A stretch of 12,748 nt of DNA, from positions 1-12,748 of the forward strand of contig JAHKKL010000019.1 of assembly GCA_020027635.1 (NCBI GenBank), in the 5' to 3' direction. Below are positions 1-7,652 of this stretch, one piece after another; position 1 is the stretch's first letter; every line of letters begins with the position of its first letter. A program made the translations under genes and the position numbers. Source of the DNA: Gammaproteobacteria bacterium (GTDB lineage: Bacteria > Pseudomonadota > Gammaproteobacteria > UBA9214). The notes below the pieces were generated by a model. The model ran no database searches, was not told the origin of the DNA, and saw only the letters and a list, made by a program, of their open reading frames with translations.

Positions 1-2334
1 CCCCTCGAATTCCAGACTCACGGGTGATGCACGCAGCACTCCGTCTTGCAGGTTGATCCTGGCATCCAGATTCTTGAGTCTGAGAGTCGTGCCCGCCACC
101 ACCGGCACGGCGACGGTAAAATCGAGATCGAGGGCCTGCAAAATCTCAAGGTTCAGCGGCTGTCGGCTGAAAAGGTATTTCTTTGCTGCATTATTCGCCT
201 GACTGCCAGCCGCCTCACCGGTGACCGTCTGCGTACCCAGCCCGAAATCCGCAAGATGCAATACCGGGATATCGAGTCTACCCTTGAGTCTGGGTTTGTC
301 ACCCGCCAGCGACCCTGTCAGCCGGGTTGCGATCGAGGTGGCGCCGAGCGTGTTGCTTGCTTCATAGTCCAGTTGTTCCTTGACGATCTTGAGATTTCCC
401 TGGCCTCTGTAAGCGGAGAAACTGGATAACGTGACGCCCAGCGCCCTGCCCAGCGCGGGTACATCATCGATTTCCAGCATCGTCCTCACCTGTCCCTGGT
501 CGCGATTGACCAAGTCGCCAAGGGCACCCGAAGTCTTGAACCGAAACAGTCCTGTCTGGTCCGAGACCATCGTGAATTTATCCAGTCCCCAGCTACCGTC
601 GAGATCCGAAGCCGTCATACTGCCCTCCAGTCGTCCAAGGTTGACGGCTGGCGGCTTCTTGTAGAATGCAGCGATCAGATCGGCGGTGGCGACGTCAAAA
701 CCGATATCCAGGGTGCTGCTGCGTTGCCTGAATCCGGTCCGGACGGATCCGTTTGCCCGCAGGGCGGGTTTATCGGGGCTGCCGATAGTCAGTTTCAACG
801 ACTCGATCGACACGCTGGACATCCCGCCCCGAACCCGTGACTGGGCATGAACCGCACCCAGTTCCGGCAGTTTCAGCTTGAGAGTGTTGTTCAGGTAAGT
901 GCTTTTTTCCGCCCGCGCATCCAGCATCAGGTTGAAACCGGACGATTTTTCCATGCCGTAGAACGGGATAACGTCGATCGACCCGCTTGCCGTCGTGCGG
1001 AGCTGGCCGGGCCCGCCGATATCGAGGCTGAGACCATCAAGACTGACGCCATCGAGGTAAGGCACCAGGCGGGCGGTCGCCTTGACGCGTCCGAGTTCCG
1101 GGATGGCATCGCCGCCCTGACTGGTCATCGACGTTATGGCCCTGGTCGTGGGCGAGTCAATCGCCAGTCTCAGTCCCGTGAGCTGTGCAGGGCGTTTTTT
1201 CAGCGTTTTGTGGATATCCGCCGTTCCGCTGACGTCGACCTGCACCCCGGAGCGGGTTCTTGCGTTTGCCTGGAGGTCTTCAATCCGGTACTGCCCGTCC
1301 CTGGCAGACACCGTCCCCTTGACAACCAGCGTTTTCAGCATGTTCCGGTGATCGAACAGCAGCCAGGAAGTCACGGAGGGATTGCTGGATCGGCCGTCAA
1401 GCTGCAGTTCGAGCCGTTCCAGGGTCAGGAGATCCCCTATCTCACCGGTCACGTTCAAATCGAGTTCACCGGGACGCTGCACCCGCGCGCTGATCTGCTC
1501 CAGTCGCGGTGTGTCGTAGTCACCCCGCAACTGCATCCGTGCAGTCACGGTGCCCAGATCCGGCGCGCTGTCATTCCAGAGCTTGAGCGTTCGGGTGAGT
1601 TGAGGGTCAGTGAAACTCAGCTGCAGATCCAGGCCTGCACCCTCGAGCGGTCTGGCTATCGTGCCCTCGAGGCGGGTATCCAGCGTGCCGCTCGCGATAT
1701 CCAGTTGCACCGCATACGGCTGCCCCCCGCCGATGAGCTGCGCCAGCGAATCCAGCCGGCCCGTGATGCTGAAGGGCCGGTTCTCAAACTGGCCATCTCC
1801 CTGAATACCAAGCGGTCCGCTGTTGTTGACGTCATCGACGACCAGTGCCCGCAGGTCGAGTGAATGGAACTTGGCGGGGTTCGATTCGTGGTAGATAAGA
1901 TCGATGTTATTCAGCCGGGTCTCTTCGATGACAAAGGCGGGAATTGAGAGTCCATGGTAATCAAACCCGCTATCATCCGCCGCCGGCTTTGTTTCCAGCC
2001 GCACATCGGCGAGCTCAAGACTTTTTATCCAAAATATTCCCTCCAGGAGTGAGTCGAGCCGGACACGGGTCCGGAATTCACCCACCGCCAGTGAATAACT
2101 GCCATCGTTCGCCCGCAGGCTGGCATCACCGGCCGTCAGCGAGACTTCCCGTCCCAGGCGTAACGCAAACGGTCCACTGATCTCCAGGCTGGCATCCAGA
2201 AATCTGCCGGCCGACCATACCAGGGCGGTGCGGTAATCATCGTCATTGAAGATGAACAGCGCTCCGGCCACCATCACGGCCAGACCCAGCACGATGCCCG
2301 TAAGAAGAGCCGCCAGACGCAGTGTCCACTTCAT
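1..2334 (-). CDS. AsmA family protein, C-terminus beyond the window
   Basis: The minus-strand frame starting at the ATG at 2334-2332 is open without a stop to position 1, giving at least 778 residues; the C-terminus lies outside the window. A GGGA sits six bases upstream of the ATG. Residues 1-3 are MKW, followed by a hydrophobic signal anchor at about 4-28, ending in LFIFNDDDYR, the usual AsmA N-terminal layout. The middle is a long beta-rich, low-complexity-free region with repeated 'L..L.V..l' strands, as expected of AsmA/TamB-type repeating beta-groove proteins. Near the edge, at about residues 719-778, lies the typical AsmA C-terminal domain: SRQPLNLEILQALDLD, then LKNLDARINLQDGVLRASP. 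Family knowledge: inner-membrane-anchored periplasmic proteins linked to outer-membrane assembly and phospholipid movement between membranes. E. coli AsmA is about 617 residues, so this is one of the longer relatives. It is transcribed divergently from the phosphatase sensor. The exact subfamily cannot be settled without the end. Confidence 0.9.
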   Translation of the reverse strand, partial: MKWTLRLAALLTGIVLGLAVMVAGALFIFNDDDYRTALVWSAGRFLDASLEISGPFALRLGREVSLTAGDASLRANDGSYSLAVGEFRTRVRLDSLLEGIFWIKSLELADVRLETKPAADDSGFDYHGLSIPAFVIEETRLNNIDLIYHESNPAKFHSLDLRALVVDDVNNSGPLGIQGDGQFENRPFSITGRLDSLAQLIGGGQPYAVQLDIASGTLDTRLEGTIARPLEGAGLDLQLSFTDPQLTRTLKLWNDSAPDLGTVTARMQLRGDYDTPRLEQISARVQRPGELDLNVTGEIGDLLTLERLELQLDGRSSNPSVTSWLLFDHRNMLKTLVVKGTVSARDGQYRIEDLQANARTRSGVQVDVSGTADIHKTLKKRPAQLTGLRLAIDSPTTRAITSMTSQGGDAIPELGRVKATARLVPYLDGVSLDGLSLDIGGPGQLRTTASGSIDVIPFYGMEKSSGFNLMLDARAEKSTYLNNTLKLKLPELGAVHAQSRVRGGMSSVSIESLKLTIGSPDKPALRANGSVRTGFRQRSSTLDIGFDVATADLIAAFYKKPPAVNLGRLEGSMTASDLDGSWGLDKFTMVSDQTGLFRFKTSGALGDLVNRDQGQVRTMLEIDDVPALGRALGVTLSSFSAYRGQGNLKIVKEQLDYEASNTLGATSIATRLTGSLAGDKPRLKGRLDIPVLHLADFGLGTQTVTGEAAGSQANNAAKKYLFSRQPLNLEILQALDLDFTVAVPVVAGTTLRLKNLDARINLQDGVLRASPVSLEFEG

Positions 2335-2711
2335 GACTGTTCCCGTTTTTGTTGTCATTTATCCAAGAGTCTACGTTGCGTACACCGCACCGGCCATTCC
2401 CGGACCGTGGAGGGCCCAGAGGACAGGCATGGGATTGACTGGCAATCCGTCATGCGGCCCTAGGTCATTATCACCCTGGCCCGTCGTTCTGCCTACTCCT
2501 CACCACCGCGATGCGCGGTAACGGCCGCTCATGCCAGGGGAAGTCAACGTGACGCCGGGCTCACGTCGTGGTTGCGCTGACATAAGCCCCCTGTCCCGGT
2601 TTGCGTTGATGCTGATCGCCAGCAGGGCGATGGGTACCCGGGAGGGCTCCAGACTGACCTGCTGATTCGAGGTTCTGTTGCATCAGGCCGCTGTGTTATC
2701 GTAACCGGGGT
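2335..2711. other. Divergent intergenic region, no gene seen
   Basis: This 377-base gap separates the divergent AsmA and phosphatase genes. I see no coding frame with family resemblance and no tRNA-like fold. It holds short inverted repeats: ACCGCG/CGCGGT (2505-2510 and 2514-2519), ACGTGA/TCACGT (2547-2552 and 2561-2566), ATCGCC/GGCGAT (2615-2620 and 2626-2631), and the 8-base palindrome GGGTACCC (2632-2639). None has a following T-run, so none is a clear terminator. It must contain the two divergent promoters. The only -10-like match near the plus-strand gene is TATGAT at 2711-2716, without a good -35, and the minus-strand promoter is not obvious. Confidence 0.6.
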
Positions 2712-4562
2712 ATGATCATCCAGTACCCGCAAACGGGTGAATCACCCGAGAAACCCGCGCCACCGCCCGTTTGCCGAATGCAAGGCCAGACCGGGGCATG
2801 GCTTCTGCTCCGCGTTTTCCTGCTGCTCTCCACGGCGTGGATTTCACAAGGCGTGCCAGCCAGTGACGTGTTCAGTCTTCACCCGGACGAACAGCGGTGG
2901 CTGCTCGCGCACCCCAGCGTACTGCGCAGGGGCGCCGATCCCTCCTGGCCGCCATTTGAATTCGTGGACAGCAAGGGCGCCTATGCCGGCATGTGCCAGG
3001 ACTATGCCGACCTGGTCGCGGAACGGCTGCATCTGACATTCGAAGTCGTCCCCTCCCACGGCTGGAAAGAAACACTGGAGCGGGTCAGGTCGCGTGACCT
3101 CGATGTGATTACCTGCCTGCTGGAGACTTCGGAACGTGACAGCTTTATGGCATTCAGCCAGCCGTTCACGAACATACCCTCGGTCATCTTCACCCGCTCC
3201 GACTACCCTTACCTCAACGGTCTGAACGGCCTGCTGGGGAAAAAGGTGGCGATGGTCAAGGGCTACGCAGTCAGTGATTTTCTGACCAGGGAATACCCGG
3301 ATTTCGTGCCCGTCCTGTTCGACACACCGCTCCAGGCCCTGCAGGCCGTATCCCTGGGCAATGCCGATGCCTTCGTGGAAACACTCGCCGTAGGCGTCTA
3401 TTTCATCCGCAAGCAGGGACTGGCAAACATCAAGGTTGCAGCCCCGGCCAAAGTTCCGGCGGTCGAGATCCGCTTCGGTATCCGCAAAGACTGGCGGCCA
3501 TTGGCGACGATCATAGACCGGGTGCTGGAAACGATCACCCCGCAGGAACAAACGGCCATCCTGCAGCGCTGGGTAACCGTGGAGTACGACCCAATCATCG
3601 ATTACTCACTGTTATGGAAGGTCGGCGGTACCCTGTCCGTGATGCTGGCGCTTGCCGGCCTGTGGATACGCCAGGTGCACAAACAAAAACTCGCATTGCA
3701 GGCGAGCGAGGCGCGGCTGATCAGCCAGCGCAACGCGCTCAAACAGCTGACGGATGATCTCGAGGCCTACAGCAGGCGCATCGCGAACGAGCTGAACATC
3801 GCCCGTGAAACCCAGACAGTGCTGTTGCCGGACATGGCCACATTGCGCGCGGTCTCCAACCTCCACGGTCTGCACGTGGATTCCCGTTTCAAGCCGAGTT
3901 CCGAGCTCGGAGGTGACTTCTGGTGGCTGAAAAGCATCGACGAGAACCGGGTCGCCATCATGATGGTGGATTTTTCGGGCCACGGCATCAACGCCGCGCT
4001 GAATACCTTCAGACTGCATGCCCTGCTGGAAAGCGAGAAATACCTGGAGCACAACCCCGCGGCCTACCTGCAAGGCATAAATGCACGGCTCTCGCCGCTG
4101 CTGCCGGCAGGCCAGTATGCCACCATGTTCTACGGCGTCATCGACCTTGCCAAAGACCTGCTGACCTATGCGGGTGCGGCGACTACAAGTCCGCTGGTGT
4201 TTCCGCCGGGCCTCGACAAACCGCTGATCGGTAGCGGTGAAGGTTTCCCGCTCGGAATGTTCGACGATTCCACTTATGAAAACCGTGAGTTGCCGTTTTC
4301 ACTGGGCGCCTCGCTGCTGCTTTACAGCGACGCCATAACCGAAGGCAAAACCCAGCGGGGAGAGCGTCTGGGAGAAGGCGGACTGATCGATTTGGCAAGC
4401 AAATGCCTCAGGACCTCCCAGCGCGAGACACTGGTCGTGGCATTGACGGGGAAACTCGACGAAATTCTCAACCAGCCCCTGGCGGACGACCTGACCATCG
4501 TATGCGCCACCCGCTCAGTGGGCGTCACCCTGCCGTTACCCGGGATGATCGACATCAAATGA
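2712..4562 (+). CDS. Membrane sensor: periplasmic SBP_bac_3 domain fused to SpoIIE/RsbU-type PP2C phosphatase
   Basis: 616 residues from the ATG at 2712. Visible order: hydrophobic signal segment about 30-46; solute-binding (SBP_bac_3) domain about 58-290, with the BvgS-like pattern WLLAHPSV, GADPSWPPFEF (74-84) and ERDSFMAFSQPF (141-152); transmembrane helix about 300-319; coiled coil about 322-372 ending in ELNIARETQTVLLP, the RsbU-type linker; PP2C domain about 385-600. Metal-binding aspartates are all present: ELGGDFW (D402), VDFSGHG (D420), YSDAITEG (D540) and ADDLT (D592/D593). It should sense a small periplasmic ligand, perhaps an amino acid, and dephosphorylate a Ser/Thr phosphoprotein in the cytoplasm. 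Start is uncertain: the in-frame ATG at 2778 (residue 23) gives a more normal signal peptide and neither ATG has a well-spaced Shine-Dalgarno; upstream the frame closes at 2655-2657. No partner kinase or free STAS protein is next to it. Family call is firm; ligand and substrate are unknown. Confidence 0.93.
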   Translation: MIIQYPQTGESPEKPAPPPVCRMQGQTGAWLLLRVFLLLSTAWISQGVPASDVFSLHPDEQRWLLAHPSVLRRGADPSWPPFEFVDSKGAYAGMCQDYADLVAERLHLTFEVVPSHGWKETLERVRSRDLDVITCLLETSERDSFMAFSQPFTNIPSVIFTRSDYPYLNGLNGLLGKKVAMVKGYAVSDFLTREYPDFVPVLFDTPLQALQAVSLGNADAFVETLAVGVYFIRKQGLANIKVAAPAKVPAVEIRFGIRKDWRPLATIIDRVLETITPQEQTAILQRWVTVEYDPIIDYSLLWKVGGTLSVMLALAGLWIRQVHKQKLALQASEARLISQRNALKQLTDDLEAYSRRIANELNIARETQTVLLPDMATLRAVSNLHGLHVDSRFKPSSELGGDFWWLKSIDENRVAIMMVDFSGHGINAALNTFRLHALLESEKYLEHNPAAYLQGINARLSPLLPAGQYATMFYGVIDLAKDLLTYAGAATTSPLVFPPGLDKPLIGSGEGFPLGMFDDSTYENRELPFSLGASLLLYSDAITEGKTQRGERLGEGGLIDLASKCLRTSQRETLVVALTGKLDEILNQPLADDLTIVCATRSVGVTLPLPGMIDIK

Positions 4563-4564
4563 GC

Positions 4565-4615
4565 GACGGCGGCACTGATCCGTAACCGCCGTCACGTCAT
4601 GCCGCATTGGTTACG
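4565..4615 (+). other. Two overlapping, mutually exclusive stem-loops after the phosphatase gene
   Basis: Two bases after the stop codon, GACGGCGG (4565-4572) pairs perfectly with CCGCCGTC (4586-4593) around a 13-base loop. CGTAACC (4581-4587) pairs perfectly with GGTTACG (4609-4615). The arms share bases 4586-4587, so both cannot form fully at once. No T-run follows either stem, so this is not a standard intrinsic terminator. It may protect or attenuate the phosphatase transcript, or be chance. Confidence 0.4.
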
Positions 4616-4660
4616 GTTCCTGCTCAGTTCTCGCCGTTCCCTCTCCCGATCCACCCGCCC

Positions 4661-4692
4661 TTGCACCCTTGCCTTCGAAGTGCAACTATAAT
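4661..4692 (+). promoter_or_regulatory. Candidate sigma-70 promoter of the MCE transporter operon
   Basis: A perfect TATAAT lies at 4687-4692, about 50 bases before the permease start. The best -35 is TTGCAC at 4661-4666, with a long 20-base spacer; TTGCCT at 4669-4674 is too close. A perfect -10 in GC-rich DNA, just upstream of a four-gene operon, is the main support. It implies that the operon can be transcribed independently of the phosphatase gene. Confidence 0.5.
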
Positions 4693-4730
4693 TCGGGATG
4701 TCATTGAATTGATTCCGATGTCCCGTTAAC

Positions 4731-4735
4731 AAAGG
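4731..4735 (+). promoter_or_regulatory. Ribosome binding site deciding the permease start
   Basis: AAAGG lies 7 bases before the ATG at 4743 but only 4 bases before the adjacent in-frame GTG at 4740. The spacing favours the ATG. Confidence 0.5.
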
Positions 4736-4742
4736 CGGCGTG

Positions 4743-5897
4743 ATGACAAACCCCGCAGACACGCCCATCCGACAGGCGAGTGTGGGCTACACCCAGCCGG
4801 AGGCTGATTGCCTGCTGGTCCGGCTGGCCGGCAGCTGGACGCTGAAGGAAGGCATCCCTTCCATCGACGAATTCAGCCGGCGGATCACCGGCAAGACACC
4901 CATCCGTCAAATCCGTTTCGACGGCCGCGATATTACCCGGTGGGACACGTCCCTGCTGGCCTTCCTCACGCGTCTCATGGGACAGGCCAGGCAACAGGGC
5001 ATGACGCCTGATCTCGATGGTCTCCCCGAGGGCGTCCGCCGCCTGCTTGATCTGGCCGCGGCGGTCCCCCCGAAGCAGAACACAGGCAGAGGCGATACAC
5101 AGACGGGCATGATCGCTCAGATCGGCGCCATCACCCTCGAGTATCTGCGCGGGGCGCCGGAGATGGTGCGCTTCCTGGGCGAGGTCACGCTGTCCTTCGG
5201 CCGGCTGCTGCGCGGCAAGGCGCAGTTCCGCCGCACGGACCTGCTGCTGATCATCCAGGACGTCGGACCGCAGGCCCTGCCGATCGTTTCCCTGATCAGC
5301 TTCCTGGTCGGCCTCATCGTCGCCTACATGGGCGCCGTGCAGCTGGCGCAGTTCGGTGCCCAGATCTATATTGCAAATCTCGTCGGCATCGGCATGGTTC
5401 GCGAGATGGGCGCCCTGATGACCGGCATCATCATGGCCGGCCGAACCGGTGCATCGTTCGCCGCGCAATTGGGCACCATGCAGGTCAACGAGGAAATCGA
5501 CGCCTTCCGCACGCTCGGCATATCACCCATGGACTTCCTCGTCATGCCGCGCATGCTCGCGTTGATCTTCGTCATGCCGCTGCTCACCCTGTATTCGGAC
5601 CTGGTAGGCATGCTGGCAGGGTTGCTCGTGGCGAAGACGACGTTCGATATCGGCACGTTTGAGTATTACCATCAGACCGTACATGCCCTGGATCTTACCC
5701 AATTCGCCGTGGGCATCAGCAAGGGCACAACCTACGGCATCCTGATCGCCATCGCCGGTTGCCTGCGGGGCATGCAGTGCGGGCGCAGCGCGCAGGCCGT
5801 GGGTGAGGCCACGACCTCCGCCGTGGTCACCAGCATCCTGTTCATCGTCGTGGCGGCGTCCGTGCTCACGATTATTTACCAGCAGCTGGGCATTTGA
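4743..5897 (+). CDS. MlaE-like ABC lipid transporter permease with N-terminal STAS (MlaB-like) domain
   Basis: 384 residues from the ATG at 4743; a GTG directly before it would add one. Residues about 14-106 form a STAS domain: LLVRLAGSWTL, then IRFDGRDITRWDTSLLAFL, then ARQQGMTPDLDGLP. The DT pair (D68, T69) aligns with the DT of E. coli MlaB (Thr52, as I recall it) and with the phosphorylated Ser/Thr of SpoIIAA-type STAS proteins. Residues about 125-384 are the MlaE/permease domain with five or so hydrophobic helices, and the family signature MAGRTGASFAAQLGTM then NEEIDAFRTLGISP and LVMPR at about 231-270. Role, from family knowledge: inner-membrane core of an MCE system that moves phospholipid between inner and outer membranes, with the STAS part contacting the ATPase in the cytoplasm. 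Here MlaB and MlaE are one chain. First gene of a four-gene operon, followed after a 1-base gap by the ATPase. Its own promoter candidate lies at 4661-4692. Confidence 0.93.
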   Translation: MTNPADTPIRQASVGYTQPEADCLLVRLAGSWTLKEGIPSIDEFSRRITGKTPIRQIRFDGRDITRWDTSLLAFLTRLMGQARQQGMTPDLDGLPEGVRRLLDLAAAVPPKQNTGRGDTQTGMIAQIGAITLEYLRGAPEMVRFLGEVTLSFGRLLRGKAQFRRTDLLLIIQDVGPQALPIVSLISFLVGLIVAYMGAVQLAQFGAQIYIANLVGIGMVREMGALMTGIIMAGRTGASFAAQLGTMQVNEEIDAFRTLGISPMDFLVMPRMLALIFVMPLLTLYSDLVGMLAGLLVAKTTFDIGTFEYYHQTVHALDLTQFAVGISKGTTYGILIAIAGCLRGMQCGRSAQAVGEATTSAVVTSILFIVVAASVLTIIYQQLGI

Positions 5898-5898
5898 C

Positions 5899-6675
5899 AT
5901 GACACCCGACCTGAAGCCGCAAGCCCAACCCGAAGCCCACATCACGGTGCGTGATCTCACCATGGCCTACGGCGACTTCGTCATCCAGCATGATCTGAAT
6001 TTCATGGTGCGGCGCGGTGATATCTTCATCATCATGGGCGGCAGCGGCTGCGGTAAAAGCACCCTGCTGCGTCACCTCATCGGCCTCAAACCACCGGCAA
6101 AGGGGCAGGTGTATTTCGATGACATCAGCTTCTGGGAAGCCGAACCGGAAGAACAGGAGACCATCAAACGCGGTTTCGGCATGCTGTTCCAGAGCGGCGC
6201 CCTGTGGAGTTCGCTGACGCTGGCGGAAAACGTCGCGCTGCCGCTGGGTGAATACACCGGACTCAGTCCGGCCGAGATCGGCGAGATCGTGTCGCTCAAG
6301 CTGGCGCTGGTCGGGCTCGCCGGTTTCGAGGAGTTCTACCCCGCCGAGATCAGCGGCGGCATGCAGAAACGGGCCGGGCTGGCGCGCGCCATGGCGCTGG
6401 ACCCCGATATCCTGTTCTTTGACGAACCGTCGGCGGGACTCGATCCCATCAGTTCCCGGCGGCTCGATGACCTGATCCTGGAACTGCGCGAAAGCCTGGG
6501 TGCGACGATCGTCGTGGTGACCCATGAACTCGCCAGCATCTTTACCATAGGCAACAATTCGGTATTTCTCGATCCCGAATCCAGGACCATGATCGCCGGC
6601 GGCGATCCGAAAATACTGCGAACGGAATCCGCCGATCCCAAGGTGCGCAGCTTCCTCAACCGGGGTGAACCATGA
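5899..6675 (+). CDS. MlaF-like ABC transporter ATPase
   Basis: 258 residues from the ATG at 5899. The frame extends upstream inside the permease gene, but that part is proline- and arginine-rich shadow; the family-like sequence begins after this ATG, one base past the permease stop (TGACATG), which suggests coupled translation. All nucleotide-binding elements are intact: Walker A GGSGCGKST (47-55), Q-loop Q98 in FQSGALWSSLT, signature ISGGMQKRAGLARA (151-164), Walker B ILFFDEP with catalytic E176, D-loop SAGLDP (178-183) and H-loop H209 in VVTHEL. FQSGALWSSLTLAENVALPL is characteristic of the MlaF/Mkl branch of ATPases that power MCE systems. It should form a cytoplasmic dimer that drives the STAS-MlaE permease. 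Normal length for MlaF (about 270). The last four bases overlap the MCE gene (ATGA). Confidence 0.96.
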   Translation: MTPDLKPQAQPEAHITVRDLTMAYGDFVIQHDLNFMVRRGDIFIIMGGSGCGKSTLLRHLIGLKPPAKGQVYFDDISFWEAEPEEQETIKRGFGMLFQSGALWSSLTLAENVALPLGEYTGLSPAEIGEIVSLKLALVGLAGFEEFYPAEISGGMQKRAGLARAMALDPDILFFDEPSAGLDPISSRRLDDLILELRESLGATIVVVTHELASIFTIGNNSVFLDPESRTMIAGGDPKILRTESADPKVRSFLNRGEP

Positions 6676-7652
6676 GCAAACGCGCGAATCCCACCTTGAT
6701 CGGCGCCTTCGTCGTCGGTGCCGTCGTACTGGCCATCGTGGCGATCCTGCTCCTCAGCAGCGGTGAACTGTTCGTGAGAAAGCCACACTTCGTGCTCTAT
6801 TTCAAGGAATCGGTCAAGGGACTGAACATCGGCTCGCCAGTCAACTTCCGCGGCGTCAACATCGGTACGGTAACCAATATCCAGCTGGTCATGGGCGTAT
6901 CCGCGTCGGATTTCAGGATACCGGTGATCATCGAAATCAATCCCGCGAACTTCCTCCGGAGTGAGCAGATGGTCACACAGATGACCGGTGGCACAAACGA
7001 GAGACTCAAGGGACTGATCGATGCCGGCCTGCGCGCCCAGCTGCAACTGCAGAGCCTGCTGACCGGCCAGCTGTTTATTCAGCTGGATTTTAATCCCGGC
7101 TCACCCGTGGAGCTGGTAGGTGACGAGAGATACCCGGAAATTCCGACGATACCCACGCCGATCGAAAAGATCACCAGGAAGCTCGAGGACTTCCCCGTCG
7201 AGCAGGTCATGAACAACCTCGTTTCCACATCGGAAGGCCTCACCAAGCTGGTCAATTCGCCGGAACTGCACCAGTCCATCCTGTCTCTCAACGAGACGCT
7301 GGAGAACATCAACCGGCTCGTGACGTTGCCGGAACTGCAGAAATCCATTGCGTCGCTGCGCGCCGCACTCGATGATCTCGGTTCGCTTGCGCGCAACATC
7401 GACAGGCGGGTTGAACCGCTGGGTTCAGAGATGCATGCCACGCTGGACGAGGCACGCCTCGCGATGACGCAGGCGCGCGGCACGCTGGAATCGGCACAGC
7501 ATCTGGTAAGCGACGAGAAGCTGCTTTATGCCATCGACAATGCTCTTGCGGAAATAACCAGCGCCGCGCGTTCGGTGCGCGATCTCACCGATTTCCTCGA
7601 GCGACAGCCGCAGTCCCTGCTGCGGGGCAAGACCCTGCCCGGAGAAAACTGA
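6672..7652 (+). CDS. MCE (MlaD-like) periplasmic lipid-binding protein
   Basis: 326 residues. It starts inside the ATPase stop (ATGA overlap), with GGGGTGA at 6662-6668 as ribosome site. A single N-terminal transmembrane helix at about 9-30 anchors it in the inner membrane. One MCE domain spans about 38-142, with YFKESVKGLNIGSPVNFRG and VNIGTVTNIQL, and a second conserved patch LKGLIDAGLRAQLQLQSLLTGQLFIQLDF. Family knowledge: MCE domains form hexameric rings with a hydrophobic pore for lipids. Residues about 165-310 are helical and contain imperfect repeats with a 23-residue step (PELHQSILSL at 197, PELQKSIASL at 220), likely a coiled needle or collar extending into the periplasm. It is much longer than E. 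coli MlaD (183 residues) and much shorter than PqiB or YebT, which carry several MCE domains. It lies between the ATPase and a PqiC-like lipoprotein, overlapping the latter by one base (TGATG). Confidence 0.94.
   Translation: MSKRANPTLIGAFVVGAVVLAIVAILLLSSGELFVRKPHFVLYFKESVKGLNIGSPVNFRGVNIGTVTNIQLVMGVSASDFRIPVIIEINPANFLRSEQMVTQMTGGTNERLKGLIDAGLRAQLQLQSLLTGQLFIQLDFNPGSPVELVGDERYPEIPTIPTPIEKITRKLEDFPVEQVMNNLVSTSEGLTKLVNSPELHQSILSLNETLENINRLVTLPELQKSIASLRAALDDLGSLARNIDRRVEPLGSEMHATLDEARLAMTQARGTLESAQHLVSDEKLLYAIDNALAEITSAARSVRDLTDFLERQPQSLLRGKTLPGEN

Noticed and set aside
847..1863. 338-residue plus-strand open frame opposite the AsmA gene
   Set aside because: It lies wholly antisense in codon register to a clear AsmA coding frame. 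Its Arg/Gln/His-rich composition with no family resemblance is typical of a shadow frame in GC-rich DNA.
2632..2642. KpnI-SmaI-like polylinker string (GGTACCCGGG), possible vector junction
   Set aside because: The flanking bases do not continue as a cloning-vector polylinker, and composition is uniform on both sides; chance match in GC-rich DNA.
2544..2732. 62-residue minus-strand frame in the divergent gap
   Set aside because: No ribosome site, no family likeness, unusual composition, and it overlaps the start of the sensor gene.
2844..3551. 235-residue minus-strand open frame over the sensor domain
   Set aside because: It is a shadow of the solute-binding domain on the opposite strand and matches no family.
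4701..5468. 255-residue minus-strand open frame over the permease gene
   Set aside because: It is antisense to the certain STAS-MlaE gene, Asp/Gln/His-rich, and has no recognisable domain or ribosome site.
5803..5898. N-terminal extension of the ATPase from the ATG at 5803
   Set aside because: It overlaps the permease coding end in another frame and reads as Pro/Arg/Ser shadow. The ATG at 5899 fits the family start.
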